Shown in pieces: positions 17,484 through 24,300 of a stretch of DNA of 64,000 bases. Each line of letters starts with the position of its first letter. Position 1 is the stretch's first letter. This DNA comes from Methanomassiliicoccales archaeon RumEn M2 (GTDB lineage Archaea; Thermoplasmatota; Thermoplasmata; Methanomassiliicoccales; Methanomethylophilaceae). The stretch is taken from NCBI GenBank assembly GCA_001421175.1, contig LJKL01000016.1:124001-188000 (forward strand), written 5' to 3'. The notes under the pieces are model-generated. The model was not told the origin of the DNA. It was given only the letters and a program-made list of their open reading frames with translations, and ran no database searches. Both the position numbers and the translations under genes were made by a program.

Positions 17484-17915
17484 TTAGGGACTCGGATGTT
17501 TCCGAGGCCTCCCCGGGCCCCTCTTTTCTGGCACATTTTCCGCAGGTTTTTCGGACTCTACCGGGGCATCCCCTCCCCGTAGGGGAGGGGATGCACCCTC
17601 TTCGACCTTGGGCTTGCCGACGACGTAAAACTCCTGCTCGTCCGGGGCACCCTTCTCGAGCATTTGCAATCTGAGATACAGGTCTTGACCACGGAGTGCA
17701 CGCTGCAGCGCTGCTCTTGACCGGTTGTAAAGGATCTTGTCACGGACCCACCCCGTGCAGCCGAACGCCTCGAGAAAGGTCTTGGTCCGGAGATACCCAC
17801 CGGCATCGTCCGAGAGTATGACCTCGATGGGCTCGGAGATTTGCTGCGACATCAAGACCTTCATCAGAGCCTTGAGCTCTGCCGACGGCATTATCATCAT
17901 AGACTCATCGCTCAT
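17484..17915 (-). CDS. Hypothetical protein with AT-hook-like tail
   Basis: 143 residues, last gene of the minus-strand structural run. The N-terminal 100 residues are helical (for example ALQRALRGQDLYLRLQML). A low-complexity linker then leads to KRGPGRPRKHP, whose GPGRPRK core is a textbook AT-hook that inserts in the minor groove of AT-rich DNA. It may bind the viral genome in the virion. Its start overlaps the ATPase stop (ATGA). A perfect inverted repeat lies in the linker. Confidence 0.55.
   Translation of the reverse strand: MSDESMMIMPSAELKALMKVLMSQQISEPIEVILSDDAGGYLRTKTFLEAFGCTGWVRDKILYNRSRAALQRALRGQDLYLRLQMLEKGAPDEQEFYVVGKPKVEEGASPPLRGGDAPVESEKPAENVPEKRGPGRPRKHPSP
17566..17594. repeat. 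13-bp perfect inverted repeat with 3-base loop
   Basis: GCATCCCCTCCCC, GTA, GGGGAGGGGATGC. It lies inside the coding region of the AT-hook protein, in its low-complexity linker. It is close to the convergent end of the plus-strand gene, so it may limit read-through or be a nicking/packaging hairpin. Confidence 0.6.
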
Positions 17916-18613
17916 GCGTCACACTCCTGTGCAGAAGACCTTCGCCCAGGGATACGGCCGTAGTACGGCTTTGAGTGCTTGGAGGTCCACCAGTCCGGCA
18001 TCGGCATTTGGAGCATCTCCCACGTTGTCGAACAGTATGTGAATGCCTTCGGGTGTATCTTGGGATATTTGTACCGATAATCCTGCAGCATGACGTTGGC
18101 CACGATCTGTCTTGTCTTCGTCATGGGACGCTCGAACTCCAGGGCGATCGGGTCCATGTGCTTGTGCATCATGTACACATCCTGCGATTGGAACATGGAG
18201 ATGTCCATCATCGAGGTATTCTGGATTGTCACCGCAACGAAAAGCTCGTGGTGGCTGGCTATAGTCATCAACTTCTGGATGTCCTTATTCTCCCTTGTCC
18301 CGGAGTCTCGGGACCCGACCAGCCAGGCAGCGTCATCTATGATGACGAAATCTCGGGACGGATGGAGGATATCAACAATATCATCTATACTATCTGGCCA
18401 ATACTCAGCCCGGTAGTTGGACGGATAGTTGTCATCGACGAACTCTGGAGGATAGTTGATGAGCACGATCTGCCTGTCTGCGAAAAGCGGATGGTTGGCA
18501 AAGACGTTGACCCCGACTGTCTTGCCGTGCTGACCGGTGCCAATCCAGACAAAGATACCGTGCTTCGCATACCGAAGCAACTGATAGAGCTTGGAATCCT
18601 CAAACTCCAGCAT
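17912..18613 (-). CDS. P-loop ATPase, Zot/FtsK-HerA-like (virion morphogenesis)
   Basis: 233 residues. Walker A is GTGQHGKT (25-32), Walker B is FVIIDDAAW (89-97), and a sensor-type Gln sits at 131 (VTIQNTS). This order fits the Zot/FtsK-HerA superfamily, which includes inovirus assembly ATPases and pleolipovirus-type NTPases. It lacks its own membrane helix, but the overlapping upstream gene encodes a two-helix membrane protein, so a two-part assembly motor is plausible. It is not terminase-like: no nuclease domain and it is far too short. Confidence 0.7.
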   Translation of the reverse strand: MLEFEDSKLYQLLRYAKHGIFVWIGTGQHGKTVGVNVFANHPLFADRQIVLINYPPEFVDDNYPSNYRAEYWPDSIDDIVDILHPSRDFVIIDDAAWLVGSRDSGTRENKDIQKLMTIASHHELFVAVTIQNTSMMDISMFQSQDVYMMHKHMDPIALEFERPMTKTRQIVANVMLQDYRYKYPKIHPKAFTYCSTTWEMLQMPMPDWWTSKHSKPYYGRIPGRRSSAQECDA

Positions 18614-19241
18614 CCTTGCCCTCCTCTTTGACGGCCTTCTCGGTCACCGACTCCGGAGGAGTCATTATCTCGGTCATCAGAGCAGAGAAGTCGGCGATGT
18701 GCTTCCGCGCGATCTTGAATGCTTCCACAGAGGCCTCGGATTTGTGTTTCAGCAGCTCCGTCTCCAGCGATACGAACTCGTCGATGAGCTCCCCATATCT
18801 CCGAGGGATTGCGGCTATCATGAGATCGTTGTACCTTATATCTCCGTCAGGAAATGTAATCAAATTAGCGTCCTCGTCATAGCTCTTTACCACTTCCACG
18901 AAGAGACCAGAGGGTGTGCGGAAGTTGAGATAGGGCAGCCCCTTCTTTTCAGCGGAGGCATAGCGCCTGCGGCCTATCATCAGGGGCGAGATCTCGGACT
19001 TCTCCACATCCACTGCGAGAACGAGCTTGGGGTCAGAGATTGCCATCTTCGACCCCCAGTAGTTCCATCCGACTATCCCTGCGATGAATGCTGCTGCAAA
19101 GACCCATCTAAACCCTGCATACCATATCACGCCGCCGATGGCTGCCAAAGGCAGCAGGTACATCCAAGAGGAGAGTGCCTCGGCCGTCTTAGCCGCTCTC
19201 GATTTCAGATTGAGGTCCCCTATGCGATCAGTCAAAGACAT
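18600..19241 (-). CDS. Membrane protein with two helices and cytoplasmic domain
   Basis: 213 residues. The start at 19241 is set by GGAGGTGG just upstream; longer frames run into the previous gene. Two adjacent hydrophobic helices (about residues 30-70, with WMYLLPLAAIGGVIWYAG) precede a soluble, partly coiled-coil domain of about 140 residues (YGELIDEFVSLETELLKHKSEASVEAF). It overlaps the ATPase start by 14 bases and the preceding gene by 14. It probably anchors the ATPase or forms part of the virion membrane scaffold. Confidence 0.6.
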   Translation of the reverse strand: MSLTDRIGDLNLKSRAAKTAEALSSWMYLLPLAAIGGVIWYAGFRWVFAAAFIAGIVGWNYWGSKMAISDPKLVLAVDVEKSEISPLMIGRRRYASAEKKGLPYLNFRTPSGLFVEVVKSYDEDANLITFPDGDIRYNDLMIAAIPRRYGELIDEFVSLETELLKHKSEASVEAFKIARKHIADFSALMTEIMTPPESVTEKAVKEEGKDAGV

Positions 19242-19770
19242 ACTCCACCTCCATATCCTTCCGCTTCTTCCAGAAGGGTATGACGAACAAGGAGGGGGCG
19301 AGCACCAACGCAATGCAGCCGATGGCTATCTCCCGCTCCTGCTGCTCGAGGAATCCCTTCGGAATCGAGATGGACGTGGACTGAGTGTAGTCGTAAGCCT
19401 CCTTTGCGGATGAAGCTACCTTAAACGTACGGACGATTGTCTCGCCATTGATGGTCCAGGTAACCGACTCCGAGGATGATGTGTAGGATCTCTCAAATGT
19501 ATAGAGTCCGGCAGCGTGATCGCTGTCGATAATGCTGCCGAGAGAATCGGTACCAGTAACGTGTCCGTCAGAGGGTACGTAGACATACCAAATAACATCC
19601 TTATACGCTATCGTCGAGTCCTCGGTTATCGCAATCTGAAGACCGGACTTGGACATACTGGATATCCCGATGACTGTAGGGCCCTCTGCCGTGTCTCCGG
19701 AGGAGACGGGCACCGTCATTATGGCCATAACGGCCGCCAAGGCGGCAATGGCCAGGATGAGGCGCTTCAT
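19228..19770 (-). CDS. Secreted, membrane-anchored viral surface protein
   Basis: 180 residues. A signal peptide (MKRLILAIAALAAVMAIM) is followed by a Ser/Thr-rich beta ectodomain of about 115 residues (YTSSSESVTWTINGE) and a C-terminal helix (IGCIALVLAPSLFVIPFW) with a Lys/Arg stop. This type I layout is that of a spike or minor coat protein. It overlaps both neighbours (ATGA at its start). No homologue recognised. Confidence 0.6.
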   Translation of the reverse strand: MKRLILAIAALAAVMAIMTVPVSSGDTAEGPTVIGISSMSKSGLQIAITEDSTIAYKDVIWYVYVPSDGHVTGTDSLGSIIDSDHAAGLYTFERSYTSSSESVTWTINGETIVRTFKVASSAKEAYDYTQSTSISIPKGFLEQQEREIAIGCIALVLAPSLFVIPFWKKRKDMEVEYVFD

Positions 19771-19973
19771 CTCCTCCCCTTCTTCTTCTTGATGTCAAGA
19801 ACTCCCCATACGATCATGCTGCCTGCGAGAACATCCAGTACCTTACGGGTGACATCCACAGCATAGTCTGTACCGCCGATAGAGAGCTCAAACCCTGCAG
19901 TAACAACCAGGTCTGCAAGCATGGACGAGCCTGCGAAGAGGATCACTCCTATGAGGATCTGCCACGGCTTCAC
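19767..19973 (-). CDS. Small two-helix membrane protein
   Basis: 68 residues with two hydrophobic segments (ILIGVILFAGSSMLADLVV and VLDVLAGSMIVWGVL) and a strongly basic tail (KKKKGRR). The size and basic tail resemble small virion membrane proteins that face nucleic acid. It starts three bases after the previous stop. Confidence 0.55.
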   Translation of the reverse strand: MKPWQILIGVILFAGSSMLADLVVTAGFELSIGGTDYAVDVTRKVLDVLAGSMIVWGVLDIKKKKGRR

Positions 19974-19976
19974 AGT

Positions 19977-20255
19977 CTACCTCCGGAAGAGAAGTAGGAA
20001 GGCGAGCACCCCTACAACTGCGACTATAAGGATGAGAGTTGACTCCATACTAGCGATCGCATCCTGCAGCGGTGCCCAATCGATCATGCCGGGGTCCACA
20101 CCGGAACCTGGGTCCGCTCCTGGACCCGGGTCCAGATAGTCGTCGACTATGCCAGCGGCGGATCCGGGCTTACCTGCGAGCAGGGTCGCAGTGACTCCGA
20201 TTACGGTCGCTATATAGGTCTTTCCGGCGTTGAATACGTTGGTAAAGAATCCCAT
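19977..20255 (-). CDS. Small membrane protein with Asp/Gly/Pro-rich loop
   Basis: 92 residues: an N-terminal amphipathic or weak hydrophobic segment (AGKTYIATVIGVTATLLAG), a central acidic Gly/Pro-rich loop with repeated DPG units, and a C-terminal helix (LILIVAVVGVLAFLLLF) ending in RR. It shares this plan with the two proteins upstream, so the three are probably diverged copies or functional analogues; one may be a major coat or membrane protein. Confidence 0.55.
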   Translation of the reverse strand: MGFFTNVFNAGKTYIATVIGVTATLLAGKPGSAAGIVDDYLDPGPGADPGSGVDPGMIDWAPLQDAIASMESTLILIVAVVGVLAFLLLFRR

Positions 20256-20542
20256 CAGTGACCCCTCCTTACCAGGAAGAATGCGCTGACGACCAGTATG
20301 ACAAAGATGGCCACCGTCGCCATGGACGAGAGGCTCATGATCGACTGTCCTGCGAGCTCTATCTCAGGCGAGCCCAGCGGCACCGACTCGGCAGCAGATG
20401 GGAATATCCAATCTATCAGCGACCCGATGACATCGATACCAGTAACGTGCTCCACTACATCCTTCCCGGATGTCGCAAAGACACCCAGATCGAAGAGGGA
20501 GTAGAGGCCTATGATCACAGGTATCGCGGCAGGAATCGGCAT
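20255..20542 (-). CDS. Small membrane protein
   Basis: 95 residues, start 20542 with GGAGA upstream. Begins MPIPAAIPVIIGLYSLFDLG, has a polar middle with SAAESVPLGSPEIELAG, and ends in a clear helix (MATVAIFVILVVSAFFLV) and RRGH. It starts one base after the preceding stop and shares one base with the next gene. Confidence 0.55.
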   Translation of the reverse strand: MPIPAAIPVIIGLYSLFDLGVFATSGKDVVEHVTGIDVIGSLIDWIFPSAAESVPLGSPEIELAGQSIMSLSSMATVAIFVILVVSAFFLVRRGH

Positions 20543-20543
20543 C

Positions 20544-20816
20544 TTATCGTCTCCTCTTCTGCCCCTTGAATGCCATGTATGCGTAGAGTCCCACGACCAC
20601 AATGATCATGATGGTTACCGCGCGGCCTATGTCTCCAAGCCCCAGTGGATCGAATATCCATCCGGGAAGGAGGCCTCCGCCATCACCACCTCCAGAGTTG
20701 GCATTGGCAGCGGCGGAGCCGAGGATCCCCCCGGCCCCGAGAAGGAAACCCCCCTTCCAGCCTATCTTCGCAGCTACTTTGCCTCCGGCCTTGACGATGG
20801 ATGACCATAGCCCCAT
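20544..20816 (-). CDS. Small Gly-rich membrane protein
   Basis: 90 residues. The N-terminal half is amphipathic and Gly/Ala-rich (KGGFLLGAGGILGSAAA), then a Gly/Ser/Asp linker, a helix (AVTIMIIVVVGLYAYMAF) and a basic end (KGQKRRR). Same architecture as its two downstream neighbours: loop plus C-terminal helix plus Arg-rich end, typical of virion membrane proteins contacting DNA. Confidence 0.55.
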   Translation of the reverse strand: MGLWSSIVKAGGKVAAKIGWKGGFLLGAGGILGSAAANANSGGGDGGGLLPGWIFDPLGLGDIGRAVTIMIIVVVGLYAYMAFKGQKRRR

Positions 20817-20820
20817 ACGA

Positions 20821-21129
20821 TCACCTCACCAACTGCTTGCCGGTGGAAACGAAGTTCCAGAGCATCACTGCGATCATGGCGACCATGCCGACCAGGAAAA
20901 GACCTGCAGACAGACTCACGCCGGTAGCGCCGAGAATGATCCAATCGACAAGGCCCGTATAGTTCTGAGCAGCGATCGCCACGCCGCAGGCGGCAACCGA
21001 GAGGCCAAATCCAGACCAGAAACCGAGCTTGCGCTTGTCCCCTATAAAGAGCAGGATCGTCAGTGCGGCAGCACCTACCACGAGGCAAAAGCTCAGAACG
21101 AATGTCAAGTATGACATATCAGCTATCAT
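20821..21129 (-). CDS. Four-helix membrane protein
   Basis: 102 residues, nearly all hydrophobic: three to four helices (VLSFCLVVGAAALTILLFIG, GLSVAACGVAIAA, WIILGATGVSLSAGLFLVG, VAMIAVMLWNFV). The size and four-helix topology resemble the internal membrane protein (VP3-like) of pleolipoviruses, though I see no sequence match. Start 21129 overlaps the stop of the spike candidate. Confidence 0.55.
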   Translation of the reverse strand: MIADMSYLTFVLSFCLVVGAAALTILLFIGDKRKLGFWSGFGLSVAACGVAIAAQNYTGLVDWIILGATGVSLSAGLFLVGMVAMIAVMLWNFVSTGKQLVR

Positions 21130-21869
21130 GATTTAGACCTCCTACCGATTCCGAACCACGGCGTAGCCAGCAGAGCGCAGATAAGCAACAGTGCACCTGT
21201 TGCACCTATGATTATCTCACCGTAGGCGATTGATGTGTATCTGTAAGTTTCTGATGTCCAGGTAAGGGTTCCGTCGAAATCATCGCCTACATAGATCTGC
21301 AACGATGCATTAGCATCGTTAGCCCTCAATTTCGTAAGCATTACCTGATCCAATTCAAGTTCCCACGAGTTCGTTCCGATCTCGTTACCAAGCTCGTCGG
21401 TCGTCATGATCTGGTTAAAAAGTGCGAAAGAATACGGCACATTTTCGATGTAAGGAGTAAATCTAATCGATGATACATCCCCGACGAAATTGAGAATAAT
21501 TTTCGAAACGCCAGCATCAAAGTCTGCACTATCGATATAAACGCCCGAGTTTATGGATGTCATATAGTCTTTACTTGAAATTGCGTCCAAAACGAAAACA
21601 TTAGTTCCATCATTCTCACTGGCTGGCATGAACGAAAAGCTTTTTACTGCATCTTCTGGAGTGTCAGTATCCCACTTTAAGCCCAAACCGAGCGTTTCTC
21701 CCTCGGTGTATGAACCCATAGCCAACATTTGTTCACTTTGCATACTGTCATCGATTACTGACACCAGTGCGGGAGCGCCGCACACAAGTACGATCGCCAA
21801 CAGAGAAAGAAGCTTCACCTGGCCCGGTACGGGCGGCGGCTTCAATCTTTTCAACTTCTTTAGATTCAT
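21126..21869 (-). CDS. Candidate viral spike protein
   Basis: 247 residues, first gene of the membrane-protein run. A basic N-terminus (KKLKRLK) leads into a signal/anchor helix (VKLLSLLAIVLVCGAPALV), then an acidic, beta-rich ectodomain of about 170 residues without Cys, and a C-terminal helix (IIIGATGALLLICALLATPWF) with RRSKS. N-terminal signal plus C-terminal anchor is the plan of archaeal virus spikes. AT content is higher than in its neighbours, as often seen in fast-evolving surface genes. A 96-base gap upstream may hold its promoter. Confidence 0.6.
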   Translation of the reverse strand: MNLKKLKRLKPPPVPGQVKLLSLLAIVLVCGAPALVSVIDDSMQSEQMLAMGSYTEGETLGLGLKWDTDTPEDAVKSFSFMPASENDGTNVFVLDAISSKDYMTSINSGVYIDSADFDAGVSKIILNFVGDVSSIRFTPYIENVPYSFALFNQIMTTDELGNEIGTNSWELELDQVMLTKLRANDANASLQIYVGDDFDGTLTWTSETYRYTSIAYGEIIIGATGALLLICALLATPWFGIGRRSKS

Positions 21870-21965
21870 TTTAGTTACCGGGAATCGCCGACTCTACCGG
21901 TCAGAGGTTCCCGAGATAGATTGGTCACGAAGCACTATAAGGTCAAATGAAACCAAGGAACGGAA

Positions 21966-22238
21966 CTACTTATATACTCCAAGATACCGCAGTAGGGATT
22001 CCAGGTTTCCGTTGCGTATGTCGTCTTGAATGTCGTCAGGGAGCTCTTTGTAGATGTGGGCGAAAAGGTCTATCGCCGTGTTAACCAGGTCTGAGGGCAT
22101 GATGCCCTCGATGAACCTGAATTGGACTGTGTAGCCTATTATGCGGTTATCCATGAGGTAACTTCTATCGGTCCTCTTCGATGACCAAGACTTTAGAACC
22201 TCTGGATCTGCTGCCTCCATTGACAGAGTGCACTGCAT
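21966..22238 (-). CDS. Hypothetical protein
   Basis: 90 residues from the ATG at 22238, with AGGAGGAGGAAG upstream. A beta-strand region (DNRIIGYTVQFRFIEG) is followed by helices ending in SLLRYLGVYK. It overlaps the small Cys-rich gene upstream as TGATG, so translation is coupled. No family recognised; possibly a Rep accessory factor. Confidence 0.55.
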   Translation of the reverse strand: MQCTLSMEAADPEVLKSWSSKRTDRSYLMDNRIIGYTVQFRFIEGIMPSDLVNTAIDLFAHIYKELPDDIQDDIRNGNLESLLRYLGVYK

Positions 22239-22417
22239 CACTTCCTCCTCCTGAAATAGCTGCATCCTTGTGGGAATTCCGAGCGGAGGATGCGGTGACC
22301 TCGAATGAGGCATCTGCCTGGTATTTCATCCCCTCCATAGGTTTGATGCTCACTTGTGTCGCAGTTGGCGCACAGGTAACATCCACCGACATAATCTGCA
22401 AGCCTGCGCTGCATCAT
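22238..22417 (-). CDS. Small zinc-binding protein
   Basis: 59 residues, overlapping the HTH gene upstream as ATGA and the next gene as TGATG; this coupling is what shows the gene to be real. Product starts MMQRRLADYVGGCYLCANCD and ends FPQGCSYFRRRK. The C-x2-C-x2-C cluster plus later Cys residues, with FPQGCSYF, look like a zinc site in a compact fold. The competing frame 22165-22401 lacks a ribosome site and such features. Confidence 0.6.
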   Translation of the reverse strand: MMQRRLADYVGGCYLCANCDTSEHQTYGGDEIPGRCLIRGHRILRSEFPQGCSYFRRRK

Positions 22418-22671
22418 GCTGCCACCTCATACTGCCGGACTTGATATCCGGTGATTCGATCTCTTTTTCGACCAGTGATCTTTATCCGTCCCTGTCGGAG
22501 AAGCTCGGAGATCCGCGACGACACGTTGGCCGGAGTCATTCGAAGTATTCGAGCTATGTCGTTACGCGAAACGCCGGGATATGCCTCTATGCAGCGGAGT
22601 ACCCGGCGCTGCCTATCATCTAGATCTGGGATGGAGTGATAGGCGATGATGGATGTCGCGGAGATGTTCAT
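22414..22671 (-). CDS. Winged-helix transcription regulator
   Basis: 85 residues, start 22671 overlapping the Rep stop as ATGA. The segment RVLRCIEAYPGVSRNDIARILRMTPANVSSRISELLRQGRIK is a clear MarR/ArsR-type winged helix, with a wing and YQVRQYE at the end. Sitting directly after rep, it may tune copy number or block replication in the integrated state. Confidence 0.75.
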   Translation of the reverse strand: MNISATSIIAYHSIPDLDDRQRRVLRCIEAYPGVSRNDIARILRMTPANVSSRISELLRQGRIKITGRKRDRITGYQVRQYEVAA

Positions 22672-23659
22672 GCCGCCCCCTCCCGAGGCTCGGCATCTGC
22701 CTTTTCCCACCATCCCTCCCCGTCCGCACGATAGTAGATCATGCGGTCGATTATGCTGCTGTCCTCTTCAAGGACACCGAGGAACCGGTACTGCGGCTCT
22801 GGAGCCTTCTCCTCTATTATCTCCTTAGAGTCTGGAAGAAATGATCTTGAGCAGGACCAGAAACGCTTGTTCATGATCCAGTACATCGACTGGATGTTGG
22901 CCTGATTGTCCCACCGGTCAGTGGATGCCAGCATTGATTTCTTGAGATACTTCTTGATATAGTCCCCGGTGGAGATCCCTTTAGATCTTGGTGGTCTCTT
23001 CCTGGCATCGAACCTCCACTCCAGGCCCTTCTTAGTGGCTGTCCTGTATACGTTGTAGACCCAAACGATCTTACCCTGGCCGCATCTGTCCCATACTGTA
23101 GACAAGTCCTTGTGATGCATTAGGTACGGCAGCATTATCAGAGCGTGGGCGTGAAGCTTGCCGTTTTTGGTGTACTCGTTGGCTACGAGATATTTTGGCC
23201 GCCTTCCAAAGCGTTTGGTCAGAAGGGAGAGAAACCTATTCCATGCTATCTGAAAGTGCCTGTTTGCCTCCCAGAGATTGTTAAATTTCTTCGGGTCAGT
23301 AGTTATTGTGAGAAAACAGGCCTTCTTGTAATGCCGGAGCGACTTTTCGATGGCAAAATCGAACTTGTCGAGGCCTGCAGCAGCCTTCCGTAAGTCGTTG
23401 AACCGGGTAGAGTACTCTGCGCCGAGAATCTCGCCGTTCTTCTCGTCCATGAGGGCAATAATCTTCCGCAGTGTGTCGTCATTGTAAAGATCGAAGAGCC
23501 TGTTTATCTCAGCATAGTCGGGCTGTGTGAGCTCACGAACTCCATGTATGAGCTTGATACCTGCTAGCCGGTGTCCGGACGCATTCTTAGGGATGGCAAA
23601 CGGATTGGTTTTTTTAGCTCTTTTTTTGACACTGGCTACCTTCGGTTTGATTTTCGCAT
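22668..23659 (-). CDS. rep: Rolling-circle replication initiator Rep (HUH endonuclease), apparent frameshift near start
   Basis: From the in-frame ATG at 23450 the protein has 260 residues with all three HUH motifs: motif I CFLTITTDP (45-53), motif II HAH at 100-102, and motif III Y164-x2-K167-Y168. It would nick the plus origin through Tyr. The coding frame stays open upstream to 23669, with protein-like sequence (NPFAIPKNASGHRLAG), but has no ATG, GTG or TTG. An ATG at 23659 with AAAGGA upstream is one base out of frame. One extra A in the A4 run (23651-23654) would give MRKIKPKVASVKKRAKK and a 330-residue Rep. It overlaps the previous gene by 46 bases. Confidence 0.85.
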
Positions 23660-24033
23660 AATTCCTTTCTCAAGTTAAATTGTGTTTCGCGGTCGGCCCG
23701 TATAGCATCTGCTACGCAGGCCCTGTCAGCCTCCACCCATACGAGTCCGTCATCTGCCTTGTAGACCTTGGCAAGCTTACGGACAGCCAGTCTGTTAGCG
23801 GCACGATAGAAGGAGACTGCGATTGCGTGCCTTTCCTTCTCTGATGCTTTTCGCCGGTGAGCCTCCTGTTTTGCTGCCCATGCTATACTCACTTTTGAGC
23901 CGCCTTGCGCAAGCGACAGAGATAGAAGAGTGCGCTCGGTGCTCGTAAGGAGAGTCAGGGACTGCGCAGCTATGATGTCCTTGGAAGAGGGCTCCCGAGG
24001 ATCCTCCGGAGACAGGCTAAGGGGGAAGGTCAT
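23614..24033 (-). CDS. Hypothetical helical protein upstream of rep
   Basis: 139 residues, strongly helical and basic in the middle (SIAWAAKQEAHRRKASEKERHAIAVSFYRAANRLAVRKLAKVY). A LTSTERTLLSLSLAQGGSKVSIAWAAK stretch could be a helix-turn-helix. Start 24033 overlaps the preceding small gene (ATGA). The end lies in an A-rich stretch and overlaps the corrected Rep start. A fusion with Rep is possible if an A run is wrong, but separate genes fit better. Confidence 0.55.
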   Translation of the reverse strand: MTFPLSLSPEDPREPSSKDIIAAQSLTLLTSTERTLLSLSLAQGGSKVSIAWAAKQEAHRRKASEKERHAIAVSFYRAANRLAVRKLAKVYKADDGLVWVEADRACVADAIRADRETQFNLRKELCENQTEGSQCQKKS

Positions 24034-24176
24034 ACGAAAACCTCCTGGCTTCGTCTATCGTTGTGGCGAATGTCGAAAAGGACGTACTGCGGGATGTACG
24101 GACACTCGCATCTCGACTCTACGGCGAGCTGAGGCGTAGCTCTGCAATCCAGCCCCGGCTTGAGGGGGCAGATCAT
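24030..24176 (-). CDS. Micro-protein with four cysteines
   Basis: 48 residues: MICPLKPGLDCRA, then RCECPYIPQ and a tail ending EVFV. AGAGGGG sits six bases before the ATG at 24176, and its stop overlaps the next start as ATGA, good evidence of translation. The Cys set (C3, C11, C23, C25) could hold zinc. It is the first gene of the Rep operon; the region 24177-24278 before it should carry the promoter. Confidence 0.6.
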   Translation of the reverse strand: MICPLKPGLDCRATPQLAVESRCECPYIPQYVLFDIRHNDRRSQEVFV

Positions 24177-24278
24177 GCGGACCCCTCTTTGAAGAGATTC
24201 GGGTTAATTTCCTCGAATTTTTGCTCGTATTCTATCGGACCAAAATTAGGGTCAAAAAACGACCATAGCCAGATAAGA

Positions 24279-24300
24279 TTTAGTGGGCCCGAAGAGATTT
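24279..24300. repeat. Right attachment site (inside tRNA-Ile 3' end)
   Basis: Second copy of the 22-bp core, covering the tRNA from the T-loop to just past the discriminator base. The provirus side holds an A6 run (24254-24259), i.e. a T-run on the tRNA strand, about 25 bases past the tRNA end. Confidence 0.85.

Larger units (their letters stand above)
13651..24300. mobile_element. Integrated provirus in tRNA-Ile (about 10.6 kb)
   Basis: Bounded by 22-bp direct repeats (13651-13672 and 24279-24300), the right one being the 3' end of tRNA-Ile. It contains a tyrosine integrase beside the left repeat, a control/nuclease operon (13728-16048), a run of membrane proteins with a P-loop ATPase (17912-21869), and a Rep/HTH operon (21966-24176). 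Genes are short, overlap by 1-14 bases, and mostly point left. There is no terminase, portal, HK97 capsid, tail or double-jelly-roll protein. HUH Rep plus membrane proteins plus ATPase is the plan of pleolipoviruses and inoviruses. A conjugative plasmid is unlikely because no transfer genes are seen. Confidence 0.85.

Noticed and set aside
17912-18613. Terminase large subunit
   Set aside because: Too short, no nuclease domain, and no portal or capsid genes nearby.
22165-22401. Open frame on the minus strand of the provirus
   Set aside because: Overlaps two better-supported genes (22238-22417 and 21966-22238) that are translationally coupled and have ribosome sites; its Ser/Gly-rich product looks out of frame.
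23609-23627. Programmed -1 frameshift at A-AAA-AAG in the gene before rep
   Set aside because: A -1 shift leads to a stop after about 18 codons, not to the Rep frame; only a +1 shift would reach Rep, and an indel at 23651 with the ATG at 23659 explains the data better.
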